This document shows positions 1 to 7,485 of a DNA stretch of 64,000 nucleotides, one piece after another. This DNA is from Thiohalocapsa sp. PB-PSB1. Its GTDB lineage: Bacteria; Pseudomonadota; Gammaproteobacteria; Chromatiales; Chromatiaceae. Where the stretch lies: assembly GCA_016745215.1 (NCBI GenBank), contig CP050890.1:7886632-7950631 (forward strand). Reading direction: 5' to 3'. The notes under the pieces were generated by a model. The model was not told the origin of the DNA. It saw only the letters and a list, made by a program, of their open reading frames with translations, and made no database searches. A program made the translations under genes and the position numbers. Position 1 is the first letter of the stretch, and the number at the start of each line of letters is the position of its first letter.

Positions 1-180
1 GAGTACGAAGTGACCGTAAAGCAAAAAGAGTATGTCCTTGTGGCGGAGTACTATTGTGAAGACTGCAAAGCAAAAAGGCATATAGAAGAAGCAAGGCTGA
101 CCTCTCGAATTAAGAAGTTTTTTGGTCGCCTGCGCAAAATCCAGGTATCTCCTAAAGGGGTAGTCCTGGAAACAAAATAA
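1..180 (+). CDS. C-terminal end of a cassette-borne protein, cut by window edge
   Basis: The first reading frame is open from base 1 to a TAA at 178-180 and gives 59 residues. It contains a Cys-x-x-Cys pair (YYCEDCK) followed by a strongly basic stretch, so a small zinc-binding or nucleic-acid-binding tail is possible. The gene start is outside the window. An attC begins about 70 bp downstream, which makes this the gene of the first (partial) cassette. I do not recognise the family. Confidence 0.5.
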   Translation, partial: EYEVTVKQKEYVLVAEYYCEDCKAKRHIEEARLTSRIKKFFGRLRKIQVSPKGVVLETK

Positions 181-195
181 CAAAAATGGAAATTA

Positions 196-238
196 CGGTG
201 TCAGTTTACTAAATAATTTCGGTGCCAGTTTACTAAAT
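196..238 (+). repeat. Two 19-bp direct repeats (CGGTGYCAGTTTACTAAAT)
   Basis: The same 19-bp word occurs at 196-214 and 220-238 with one mismatch and 24-bp spacing, between the partial first gene and the first attC. Similar G-rich CAG words occur at 1721, 6468, 51261 and 56769. I associate such words with REP/RAYT elements, but that link is inference. Confidence 0.5.
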
Positions 239-249
239 GCAGCAAATAC

Positions 250-342
250 GCCCAACAAGCGCCTCGGCCCGACCGCCCGTTGCCGCGCCGTCGCTTCGCG
301 ACCGGCGCGGCAACGGGCGGCGGGCCAGGCTTAACGTTAGCG
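250..342 (+). other. attC recombination site 1
   Basis: Starts with R'' GCCCAAC and ends with GTTAGCG. Between them are long complementary arms (CCGACCGCCCGTTGCCGCGCC against GGCGCGGCAACGGGCGGCGGG) around a short TTCGCGA loop. Nearly the same arms recur at 11038-11129. Confidence 0.93.
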
Positions 343-351
343 CCAGGAATC

Positions 352-1377
352 ATGGATCTATTCACGCCCGTCGTTGATCAGTCGAAGCTTCATCCAGGAT
401 TCGCCAAAATCGCGTGCGCACGGAATCGCTACGCGCTGGATGTGCTTCAAGACTGGGCACGCGGTTTCCAAGATCGAGATGGCAAGTTCGTTAAAGAGTT
501 TCAAACTTCTTTCGAGCCATCCTTTTGGGAATTGTATCTCCACGCCGTCTTGAAGCATTTTTGCCTCGTCGTAGATTTTCGACACAATCGTCCTGACTTC
601 GTAGTCGTAGATCCCGTGCAGTTCTCAATTGAAGCTACAGTTGCTCTTAATGACGCACGCACGGCGCCGGCGCACAGCCCCGAGCCTTTAAGCATCCCAC
701 AGGATCTCAATGCTTTCAATGAAGAGGCGATCATAAGATTGAGCAATAGTTTTTCGTCCAAGCTATCCAAGTATAGGGATTCATACTCAGGCCTTCCACA
801 CGTTGCGGGCAACCCGTTCGTATTAGGTATCGCGCCTTTTGATCGGGCGTTTGCACACCTTGAAGTGCAACGGACAATCGAAGCGCTTCTTTTTGGATAC
901 TATGTCGACGAGGAAGATTACTTACACAAAGGTGATTCCTCGGAGCAGCCACAGGGTAAGCAAATCAAGCGGGTGCTCAAGCATAACGGGGCTCCGATTG
1001 AGGTTGGTCTATTCAACAGCGGTGTTGCGAAAGAAATCAGCGCGGTAATGTATAATTCCACGGCGACCTGGGGTAAAGCACTTGCGCTTTCAAGTGACCC
1101 GCAGAGCCAGTCAGTATTTACGGCCGTATCGCTGAACAAGAGTGGCGTCGCACCGCACAAGGTGACGCTACCGAAGGCGTCGTATTCCGAACACCTTATC
1201 GATGGTCTTCGCGTTTATCATAACCCGCATTCGGCACACCCATTGAGGACGGATATCTTCCGAGATCGCAGAGTGTTTCAAACTTACTGGGATGACGCAG
1301 CGGATGAATGGGTTTATGAACAACACGACGGTCAGTTGCTTTTCCGAACGGTGCATACAATCGTCCACGAGCGCTAA
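352..1377 (+). CDS. Cassette protein, possible PD-(D/E)xK nuclease-like fold
   Basis: Encodes 341 residues. I chose the ATG at 352 because upstream in-frame codons lie inside attC 1. Residues about 50-100 contain FWELYLHAVL, RPDFVVV and FSIEATVAL, an order (E, then PD-x-x-x, then hydrophobic-E-A-T) that resembles the core of PD-(D/E)xK nucleases, with Thr where Lys is common. The rest is a soluble alpha/beta protein without membrane segments. The stop codon TAA is part of the next attC R'' (GCTAAC), typical of cassettes. A defence or DNA-repair role is conceivable but is inference; the sequence alone gives only the motif. Confidence 0.6.
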   Translation: MDLFTPVVDQSKLHPGFAKIACARNRYALDVLQDWARGFQDRDGKFVKEFQTSFEPSFWELYLHAVLKHFCLVVDFRHNRPDFVVVDPVQFSIEATVALNDARTAPAHSPEPLSIPQDLNAFNEEAIIRLSNSFSSKLSKYRDSYSGLPHVAGNPFVLGIAPFDRAFAHLEVQRTIEALLFGYYVDEEDYLHKGDSSEQPQGKQIKRVLKHNGAPIEVGLFNSGVAKEISAVMYNSTATWGKALALSSDPQSQSVFTAVSLNKSGVAPHKVTLPKASYSEHLIDGLRVYHNPHSAHPLRTDIFRDRRVFQTYWDDAADEWVYEQHDGQLLFRTVHTIVHER

Positions 1378-1461
1378 CAAGCCCACCAGCGCCGACGCCA
1401 AACTGCGGCTTTCGCTGCCGCTCAATCCGCAGTTTGGCGCGGGCTGCGGTTGACGTTGGCC
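1372..1461 (+). other. attC site 2
   Basis: R'' CGCTAAC overlaps the stop of the preceding gene and R' is GTTGGCC. Arms are GCGCCGACGCCAAACTGCGG and CCGCAGTTTGGCGCGGGCTG, with the unpaired A expected on one arm. Confidence 0.92.
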
Positions 1462-2091
1462 GTCGCAACAAAGACACCGTCATCCGTGGCAAGCAGCAAT
1501 GGGCTCAGCGCCATCGGCAAGCTCATGCAGAACCAGCAAGGGATATGGGCTTCGGGAAGGCCAGGAAGCCTGCAAAGGCGCCGCCATGCGCGGACAATCA
1601 AAGACATTGGCTGAACGTCATCGGCAAGCACAGGCATGACCATCAACGGACATGGGCTCCGGCAAGGCCGGAAAGCATGCAAAGGCGTCGCCATCCGCGG
1701 CAACAAGAATTTGGGTTCACGGGGTCAGACCACTGCAACACATTGATGCGTAGAGCAAAACGTCTGGAATGAAGCCTGTTTTTTCGGCTTAGAAGCGCCT
1801 TTTTCGTGGCAAAATGGGGATTCTGATCGTCACGGCGCTCCAGCGCCGTGACGCATCCCGCGCCGCTCCAGCGGCGCGTCGCCCACGCCAGCGCCGTCAA
1901 CTCCCACGCCTACGGGGCGCTGGAGCGCCCAGGGACGCATGACGACGCTGGAGCGTCGTCACGATCAGAAAGGCATCAGCCGCCAGCTAGGCTTGGCACT
2001 GTCCAACAACGCAGGCAGAATGCAAGTCCGTCGTCAGCCGTGGCAAGTAGCCATCTACCAGCATCGGCAGGCCCGTGTTGTATAGAGAAAC
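1462..2091 (+). other. ORF-less cassette, copy A, with about 105-bp internal repeats
   Basis: I find no credible gene here. The body has degenerate units marked by a GCCGCCATCCGCGG-like core at about 1476, 1582, 1688 and again near 2030. The same body lies at 16193-16582 (copy B), and a diverged form at 18881-19214 (copy C). Copy A differs by an about 250-bp insertion (1718-1968) absent from copy B. Open frames on both strands are by-products of high GC and low stop density. A structured RNA or a spacer cassette are the alternatives I can offer. Confidence 0.6.
1718..1968. mobile_element. REP-like palindrome cluster inserted in ORF-less cassette A
   Basis: Comparison with copy B (16193 onward) shows extra DNA here. 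It carries four perfect or near-perfect palindromes sharing the apex CTCCAG/CTGGAG: 1829-1852, 1860-1877, 1915-1930 and 1941-1960. The outer arms mirror each other (TTCTGATCGTCACG at 1821 and CGTCACGATCAGAA at 1957). This is the layout of a BIME/REP cluster mobilised by a RAYT enzyme; no cognate RAYT is adjacent. Confidence 0.7.
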
Positions 2092-2183
2092 GGCCAACAA
2101 GCACACCAGCCCGAACGCTTGCTGGCCAGCCGTCGCTTCGCTCCGGCTGTCCAGCAAGCGTCGGGCTGTGTTAAACGTTAGGC
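2092..2183 (+). other. attC site 3
   Basis: R'' GGCCAAC, R' GTTAGGC, with arms AACGCTTGCTGGCCAGCCG and CGGCTGTCCAGCAAGCGTCG. Almost base-for-base identical to the attC sites of the other two ORF-less cassettes (16583 and 19215). Confidence 0.93.
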
Positions 2184-2200
2184 ATACAGGCACTCCCACT

Positions 2201-2470
2201 ATGCCATCAATATCTGCATTCTATGGACTGATCGTTTACATGTACTTCAAGGACAACAAGCAACACAAACTGCCGCACATTCATGTCAGATATTCCGGAG
2301 ATGAGGTTATAGTCTCCTTACCAGATGGCGACGTATTGGAGGGCGGCATCCCTTCCGCTAAGATGAAGTTGCTTCAAGCCTGGATCGAAATTCATAGAGA
2401 AGAACTGATGGCAGATTGGGAGTTGGCTGTCGCCGGCGAACAACCATACAAAATTGATCCGCTGAAATAG
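2201..2470 (+). CDS. DUF4160 protein, copy 1
   Basis: An 89-residue protein starting at ATG 2201, 17 bp after the cassette boundary. It matches the DUF4160 pattern: an N-terminal FYGLxVYMYFxD strand region, then PHIHVRYSGDE, and a C-terminal WELAVAGE. Three bases separate it from the DUF2442 gene downstream. DUF4160/DUF2442 pairs are widespread in integrons and are often suspected to be toxin-antitoxin-like; biochemical function is not established here. The second copy at 8650 is nearly identical (one Lys/Asn difference). Confidence 0.85.
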   Translation: MPSISAFYGLIVYMYFKDNKQHKLPHIHVRYSGDEVIVSLPDGDVLEGGIPSAKMKLLQAWIEIHREELMADWELAVAGEQPYKIDPLK

Positions 2471-2473
2471 ACG

Positions 2474-2710
2474 ATGAACCCACGAGTTAAGGCAGTTACC
2501 GCCACTAGCGACTATAAGCTGCACCTTGTCTTCACAAATGGCGAGGCAGGAATCTATGACTGCTCGGACTTGCTTGACTTTGGAGTATTCAAGGAACTCA
2601 AGAATATTCATTACTTTGCCCGAGCCAAGGCGGCGGACGGAACTGTGGTGTGGCCCCACGAGCAAGATATCTGTCCTGATACACTGTATCGAGACTCTGT
2701 GAAAGAATGA
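2474..2710 (+). CDS. DUF2442 protein, copy 1
   Basis: Seventy-eight residues. The DUF2442 signature is clear: KLHLVFTNGEAGIYDCS near the N-terminus and the Trp-Pro ... DICPDTLY motif near the C-terminus. It is co-transcribed with the DUF4160 gene (3-bp gap). In this copy the gene is followed after five bases by an IS110-type insertion, so its attC R'' is split. The intact arrangement is seen at 9161. Confidence 0.85.
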   Translation: MNPRVKAVTATSDYKLHLVFTNGEAGIYDCSDLLDFGVFKELKNIHYFARAKAADGTVVWPHEQDICPDTLYRDSVKE

Positions 2711-2715
2711 TGCCT

Positions 2716-4663
2716 TCCAAGTAACTTCCCCTAAATAGCTGTTTCAATAGCTTTATTTATGTGACGAAATAGTTACGATCCGGCATGGATCGATGTACTA
2801 CGGGAGGGCCGACGGTCTGTTGTTGTGATGATTACTATAGCCACACACAGAAGAAAGAAGCAAGGAAGCAAGTTCCGAAGATGAACCTATCATTGACACA
2901 GAAAGTGCTCAATTGGTCGGATTTCAGGCGAACCTCTCCTCTCCTGCCGGGCAGGCTTTTTTCGCGAAGCGACGCCGCGAGCGCGCGTTTAAGCGGGGCG
3001 CTCGATCAGATCAAAGCCGAGCTGATCGGCACGCCGGCGCAGGTTGCTCAACACGCGCTTGCGATACTGCACCTCGTAGTCGTTGGCATCGGGCGGAGCG
3101 TATTCTGTCTGATTGGCGATCATGCTGTAGAGGATGGTGGCCAATTTGTGGGCGGTGGCGGTAATCGCCTTGGGAGCCCCCAAACGCGCTTTTTGACGGC
3201 GCAAATAGCCCCCGAGGGCGCTGTGGGAGTTGGACAGCCCCTGTGCTGCGATGCGTAATGCAGCGGCCGCACGATTGGCCGAGGGTGTGGTCTTGCTCTT
3301 ACCGATGCGCTTGCCTCCGGAGATCTTGTTGCCCGGAGACAAGCCGAGCCAGGAGCAGAACTGCTTGACCGAAGGCCAGCGCGACATATCGGTGCCGATC
3401 TCAGCGAGGATCTTCAAGACGCTGTGCGCATTGAGGCCGTCGATGCGGGTCAGGTCGACCCCGACGAGGCGAAACAGCTGCTCGTGCAAGTCATCGATAG
3501 CCGGGGTGTTGCGATCGACCTTGTGCTTGCGCAACGGCGGCGGTGCCTGGGCATCGGTGGTCGATTCCAGCCCTGCCAGTACGCGTGCGATTTCCTCATC
3601 GCAGCAAGCCCGTTGTTGTTGATAGAAATCGAACAGCTCCACGGCTTGGCGCAAGGCGAACAAATGCTCCTCGCGCCAATGACCCTGCAAAGCCTTGGCG
3701 ATCATCTCACTGGACTGGCGACAACGCCGGTCACGGTGTTTGGCGAGTACCTGCGGGTCGCGTTCCCCATCAAGGATGGCGCGGATGATTTTCATGCCGG
3801 TCACGCCGGTGATATCACTGACGACATGATGCAGATGAAGATTCATCTGATTGAGCGCCTTTTGCATATGCTGAACATGCATGCCGGCATAGCGCACCAG
3901 ATTGGCCCGTTGGCGAAGGTATGCCCGTAGCACGCACATCGACTCCTCGGGACGAAAAGCACCGCGTAGCAGACCGAAGCTGTGCAATTGTTGCAGCCAC
4001 TGGCAGTCGAGCACGTCGGTCTTACGTCCCGGGACATTCTTGACGTGATGGGCATTGACCAGGAGCACCTCAAAGCCGCGACTCTCGAGCAGTTCGAACA
4101 GAGGGATCCAGTAGACGCCTGTGGATTCCATTGCCACGGTACGGATGCCGCACTGCTTGAGCCAATCGGCCAAACGCTCCAGATCGGCGGTGAAGGCAGG
4201 AAACTCACGCACCGGTTGTTCGTCACGATCGGCGGGAACCGCAACAAAGTGGCTGGTCGCGCCGATATCGATGCCAGCGGCATCCCCATTCAACCGTTCG
4301 ATTTGGGTTTGCGCCTGCCACTCGTCGAGAGCGGCCTCACAGGCCACGGCCAGCGGCTTTTTCTTTGGCTCGGCCAGCGGCTTGCACTTCTTGGGTGGAA
4401 GAACCATACTTTTCTCCTGACAAATCAAAGCAAAAAGAGAGCGTTGATCAGGCCGATCAGGAGTGTTCGTAGATTTGCATTCTTCCGAACGGGATCGCTT
4501 ACGCGTCACCAGTGATGAGTTCGCTCACTCCCGGATCAGGCTAACGAACGGGCGTTGTTCAGCACCATTGCTTTTTCGACCTTGGGATCGGCTGATCCAG
4601 CATAGTTTGCCATCAGTCTGCCCCAAGTTACTTGGCGATGAGGCCGCGGCGCGTGGTGGGGGG
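2716..4663 (-). mobile_element. IS110-family insertion sequence inside an attC R'' site
   Basis: The interrupted cassette can be rebuilt from the intact duplicate: it reads GATGCCTAACGAG at 9158. Here the left flank stops at GATGCCT (2715) and resumes with CTAACGAG at 4664. The dinucleotide CT is therefore present on both sides, as expected for the core of IS110-family recombination, and there are no long terminal inverted repeats. The transposase (2989-4407, minus) is flanked by about 270 and 256 noncoding bases, room for the guide (bridge) RNA known in this family. The position in R'' recalls the IS1111-attC group. Confidence 0.8.
2989..4407 (-). CDS. IS110/IS1111-family transposase (DEDD recombinase)
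   Basis: A 472-residue protein. I chose the ATG at 4407 because AGGAG sits just upstream; the frame is open further to 4509. Order: N-terminal RuvC-like DEDD domain (GIDIG, AMESTGVYW, GRKTDVLD) at about residues 40-160, a helical linker, then the C-terminal transposase_20 domain with LGLSPGNKISGGK and a late SNSHSALGGYLRR stretch. Length suits the family. Known enzymes act with a structured noncoding RNA from the element's own flank to choose the target. Both noncoding flanks here should be examined for it. Confidence 0.88.
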   Translation of the reverse strand: MVLPPKKCKPLAEPKKKPLAVACEAALDEWQAQTQIERLNGDAAGIDIGATSHFVAVPADRDEQPVREFPAFTADLERLADWLKQCGIRTVAMESTGVYWIPLFELLESRGFEVLLVNAHHVKNVPGRKTDVLDCQWLQQLHSFGLLRGAFRPEESMCVLRAYLRQRANLVRYAGMHVQHMQKALNQMNLHLHHVVSDITGVTGMKIIRAILDGERDPQVLAKHRDRRCRQSSEMIAKALQGHWREEHLFALRQAVELFDFYQQQRACCDEEIARVLAGLESTTDAQAPPPLRKHKVDRNTPAIDDLHEQLFRLVGVDLTRIDGLNAHSVLKILAEIGTDMSRWPSVKQFCSWLGLSPGNKISGGKRIGKSKTTPSANRAAAALRIAAQGLSNSHSALGGYLRRQKARLGAPKAITATAHKLATILYSMIANQTEYAPPDANDYEVQYRKRVLSNLRRRADQLGFDLIERPA

Positions 4664-4750
4664 CTAACGAGTCCGCCAGCCCGACGCCAAACTGCGGCGG
4701 GCGCTTCGCGCGTCGCCGCAGTTTGGCGCGGGCTGCGGTTAACGTTGGGC
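4662..4750 (+). other. attC site 4 (R'' split from its cassette by the IS110 element)
   Basis: R'' is recreated as GGCTAAC at the IS junction and R' is GTTGGGC. Arms and loop are identical to the intact site at 9161-9249 (GACGCCAAACTGCGGCG ... CGCCGCAGTTTGGCGC). Confidence 0.9.
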
Positions 4751-4880
4751 TAAGCAACTGGCACGTGAAACGGGTAACTGTGACGGTCCGCGCGAAAGCT
4801 CGTGCAACCGAGGAACCGGATGCGGGAAAACCGCACGTCCGGCTCTGTGGCGGGGGCTCCGGGTAACCGGAGTCCCTACG
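4751..4880 (+). mobile_element. 3' remnant of a group II (IIC-type) intron, domains V and VI
   Basis: Immediately after the attC R' lies GAACCGGATGCGGGAAAACC followed by GCACGTCCGGCTC (4813-4845). It folds as the 34-nt domain V hairpin with a terminal GAAA-type loop. A GGGGGCTCCGGGTAACCGGAGTCCC hairpin (domain VI with a bulged A) and a CTAC end follow. No reverse transcriptase gene is present, so only the 3' tail remains. Class IIC-attC introns are known to insert at attC sites; this location fits. Confidence 0.75.
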
Positions 4881-4945
4881 CCGGAGTTCTCGTTCGCATC
4901 TAAGAACTTGATACACGCAACTCCGCAAACCACCAAACAATAATG

Positions 4946-4975
4946 TTGCCTATGAGAAACGAAACGGCGTATACT
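4946..4975 (+). promoter_or_regulatory. Putative sigma70 promoter inside the array
   Basis: TTGCCT (4946-4951), an 18-bp spacer and TATACT (4970-4975). The -10 is one base off consensus and the -35 two off. It lies before a strong hairpin and an intrinsic terminator, so it would drive a short RNA and possibly the 5118 gene by readthrough. Confidence 0.45.
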
Positions 4976-4981
4976 GACCAA

Positions 4982-5111
4982 GTCGATCTGCCTTGGCAGA
5001 CGACAAGAGTTCGTATTACACTAATCTGGAGATACTGGGCGGTTCGTAATCGTCTAGTACCAGTAGTGGGAACGCGCGAGCCCGGCACCGTTCGACGGAC
5101 CGGGCTTTTTT
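4982..5111 (+). ncRNA. Candidate small structured RNA or attenuator leader
   Basis: Directly after the putative -10 is a perfect hairpin, GTCG-A-TCTGCC-TT-GGCAGA-CGAC (4982-5004). About 75 nt later comes an intrinsic terminator and then the ATG of the next gene at 5118. Promoter, stem, terminator and gene in this order suggest either a cassette-encoded sRNA of about 130 nt or transcription attenuation of the 5118 gene. No riboswitch class was recognised. Confidence 0.35.
5079..5111 (+). terminator. Rho-independent terminator just upstream of a coding gene
   Basis: GAGCCCGG and CCGGGCTTTTTT arms around a loop CACCGTTCGACGGA, followed by a run of T. Only about 7 bp separate it from the ATG at 5118, an unusual place for a terminator. 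Confidence 0.75.
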
Positions 5112-5117
5112 ATTGAT

Positions 5118-6434
5118 ATGTTTATCTTGTTTGCCTTTCCAATTGCCGACTTACGTGAGTTCGTTTTACAAGACACTCACAAGCTACAAAAGCCGACCAT
5201 CCCAGCAGAGGCTGGTAAGCACTTCATTCGGTATACAGGCGAAGTATCCATAAGGATGCGCGGTGGCAGTCAAGTGTTTGGTGGTGAAGATCTATTCTGC
5301 ATAGCGAAACGAGCTTGTCGGTTACCAGCGGATCCTTCATGGACCAAGATACAAACAAAGTATCACCAACTGAATGCAAAGTGTGTTTTACGTCGATTTT
5401 TCCAAACTGGACCAGCGACGTCACGATTTGAAATCGGCTTCCGTTTAACACTCAGGAAGTCAGACAAGCAAAAAGGCATACCTCTTCAATCTGTCATTGA
5501 CCAGGTTGGCAACATCCCTGTAAGGGTTGGCACCGCAAGCTCAACTGCCATTTCCCTCGTGAATGTTGGTGACGAATTAGCAAGCCATTTTCGAAAGGCA
5601 TCGACTTCGCTTAATCATAAGACTCCTTGCAAAGGAAAAACGTGGTGGTGTGCTGGTGGTGAGCCTATAGTAGTTGTTGAACTTGATGATAATGACGGTG
5701 TTGTTCTGCCAAAATACAATACAACTGTTGAAGCAATTGACGACTCTAATGTAAAATTACGGTATGCTCGAATTAACGCGAAGTCCATTTCTTCTCCTTT
5801 GGGCTGTTGGATATTGCATGTCGCGAAATATGTGGATGTACGTCCTGCTCGGCAGCTTAGGATGCATCTTGTACGAATTCACGGCGAAGTTCAATGCCTA
5901 AAACGCGTGGTACAACTTAGTCAGACAGAAATGAAAACAGATCCTGTATCTTCGCGTACGGACAAATTGTATAGATACTTGGATACTTTGGTTGACCTCT
6001 TGGGAAAAACAAAACGTCACGGCACTCAGCAGAGTAACCTCCTGCAAATGGCTTATGAATCGCAACAGTCCGCGAAGCCGGGCGAATTGACAACTATAAT
6101 GTGTGCTACGAAAGACCTCATGAGCAAAATTGAAGATCAGCGCCAATCCCACAAGAAATATAGAACAACGCAATGGGAGCGTGTATTGGTGGCGGCAACT
6201 GCGCTATTTATAATTTCATTAGTTTCGTTTCTAGTGGTGCGCAATGAACGAATAGCTGATCCAAATTTTATTGTTATGATCAGAACCTTGATTAGTTTGG
6301 CTGTCGCTGTTCTTGGAGCCGTTATTCCTGGGTTCCTCAATATTAGCTGGCATGGCTCCGGTTTTGCTATTCGCGCGGGAGGCGCCTTAGCACTATTTGC
6401 TCTAACATTTTTGGTCACTCCAACTGTTTTGTGA
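5118..6434 (+). CDS. Cassette-borne 438-residue protein with three C-terminal membrane helices
   Basis: Unrecognised family. Residues 1 to about 270 form a soluble region with strand-rich segments (for example TWWCAGGEPIVVVELDD). Residues about 270-345 are polar and helical, and about 350-438 contain three hydrophobic segments (VLVAATALFIISLVSFLVV, TLISLAVAVLGAVIPGFL and a C-terminal one). The architecture of a cytoplasmic sensor or effector domain plus a C-terminal membrane bundle is shared by several phage-defence proteins, but I see no diagnostic motif, so that is only a hypothesis. Its base composition is clearly more AT-rich than its neighbours, pointing to recent acquisition. It has its own upstream terminator/promoter arrangement. 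Confidence 0.65.
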   Translation: MFILFAFPIADLREFVLQDTHKLQKPTIPAEAGKHFIRYTGEVSIRMRGGSQVFGGEDLFCIAKRACRLPADPSWTKIQTKYHQLNAKCVLRRFFQTGPATSRFEIGFRLTLRKSDKQKGIPLQSVIDQVGNIPVRVGTASSTAISLVNVGDELASHFRKASTSLNHKTPCKGKTWWCAGGEPIVVVELDDNDGVVLPKYNTTVEAIDDSNVKLRYARINAKSISSPLGCWILHVAKYVDVRPARQLRMHLVRIHGEVQCLKRVVQLSQTEMKTDPVSSRTDKLYRYLDTLVDLLGKTKRHGTQQSNLLQMAYESQQSAKPGELTTIMCATKDLMSKIEDQRQSHKKYRTTQWERVLVAATALFIISLVSFLVVRNERIADPNFIVMIRTLISLAVAVLGAVIPGFLNISWHGSGFAIRAGGALALFALTFLVTPTVL

Positions 6435-6508
6435 TGATTTCGTCGAAACCAAAATAGCGTGAAAGAACGGGGTCAGGTGATGTCTTTTGCCTTACATGAA
6501 TGAATAAC

Positions 6509-6597
6509 GCCCAACAAACCCGCAAGCCCGACGCCAAACTGCGGCCGGCGCTTCGCGCGTGGCCGCAGTTTGGCGCGGGCTGCGGCTAACGTTAGGC
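6509..6597 (+). other. attC site 5
   Basis: R'' GCCCAAC, R' GTTAGGC, arms GACGCCAAACTGCGGCC and GGCCGCAGTTTGGCGC. It follows a short spacer holding a GGGGTCAGGTGATGTC word at 6469. Confidence 0.93.
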
Positions 6598-6625
6598 GAA
6601 AAAAACACATCGAACTAGGATCACA

Positions 6626-7348
6626 ATGCACTACATCGTCAAGGCTGCCATCAGTGTCGCTATATTTCTTTCGTTCATCACTGGATTTGCAGCTCTATAC
6701 ACATATCAGTTGAGTGATCATTTTTTATTCAGCACGGCTGACAAGGAGCCCAGCTATCAAGAAACGATCAAAGCAAGCATTTCTACGCTTCGGGAGAGAT
6801 TGGCTTTCGAAGCGAAAAAGTATCAGCTGGGCACTCGTCAAGCATTTGCCAAAATGAGCGGAGATGACGAGCTTATTGTCTTATTAAAAGAAAAGTTTTC
6901 GGAAAATGAAATGCTCGTTCGATTTTGGAATGCTGAGAATGAGACGTTGATTTATCGCTTATTGGCGAATGGCCCAGGGGCTTTTGGCGGGTCATGCAAT
7001 GTGCGGATCGCTGAATACAATGGAAAAACAGCGTCGAAAGGGGACAGCACTATATCCTGCGATTTTTATTATCGAAGAGATGGCATGTCCCTCGAAGCCC
7101 AATTATTTTCTGTTGAACCCCAACAAAACACCGTGTTCAGGGATGTTCTCTATCCTGAGCAGGGTATTAAAGAAGATCTTTTTTACAGAATGCTCTACTT
7201 CAGTACAGTTACTGCAACCACTCTTGGTTTCGGCGAAATAGTACCTCTAACCAATGAAGCAAGAGCTTGGGTCGCTTTCGAGAGCATTTCTGGGCTGCTT
7301 CTTATGGGAACACTCGTTTTCTGGACTACGAAAAAGCGTGGAAAATAG
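6626..7348 (+). CDS. Cassette-borne two-TM K+-channel-like protein
   Basis: A 240-residue protein. An N-terminal hydrophobic helix (about 6-28) is followed by a large extracytoplasmic domain with two Cys. A pore region at about 185-240 reads YFSTVTATTLGFGEIVPL and then a final membrane helix (ISGLLLMGTLVFW). The filter-like TTLGFGE replaces the usual TVGYGD, as in several prokaryotic Ion_trans_2 proteins. There is no cytoplasmic RCK domain. Being a cassette gene it should depend on upstream transcription; ATG 6626 lies 28 bp after the attC. Confidence 0.8.
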   Translation: MHYIVKAAISVAIFLSFITGFAALYTYQLSDHFLFSTADKEPSYQETIKASISTLRERLAFEAKKYQLGTRQAFAKMSGDDELIVLLKEKFSENEMLVRFWNAENETLIYRLLANGPGAFGGSCNVRIAEYNGKTASKGDSTISCDFYYRRDGMSLEAQLFSVEPQQNTVFRDVLYPEQGIKEDLFYRMLYFSTVTATTLGFGEIVPLTNEARAWVAFESISGLLLMGTLVFWTTKKRGK

Positions 7349-7353
7349 AGCGC

Positions 7354-7468
7354 GCCTAACCAGTAGTTCCAGCGGACCCCAAACTCCGCGCGGCTCTTTG
7401 CGCATGCCTTCGGCATTCTTGCGCAAACGCCTCGCTACGTTTGGGCCCGCTGAACAAGGGCGTTAGCT
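7354..7468 (+). other. attC site 6 (long form)
   Basis: R'' GCCTAAC, R' GTTAGCT, 115 bp. Arms AGCGGACCCCAAACT and a mirrored region around GTTTGGGCCCGCT, with a longer apical loop containing GCGCATGCC/GGCATTCTTGCGC. Confidence 0.75.
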
Positions 7469-7485
7469 GTTAAAGGAGGGGCGGG

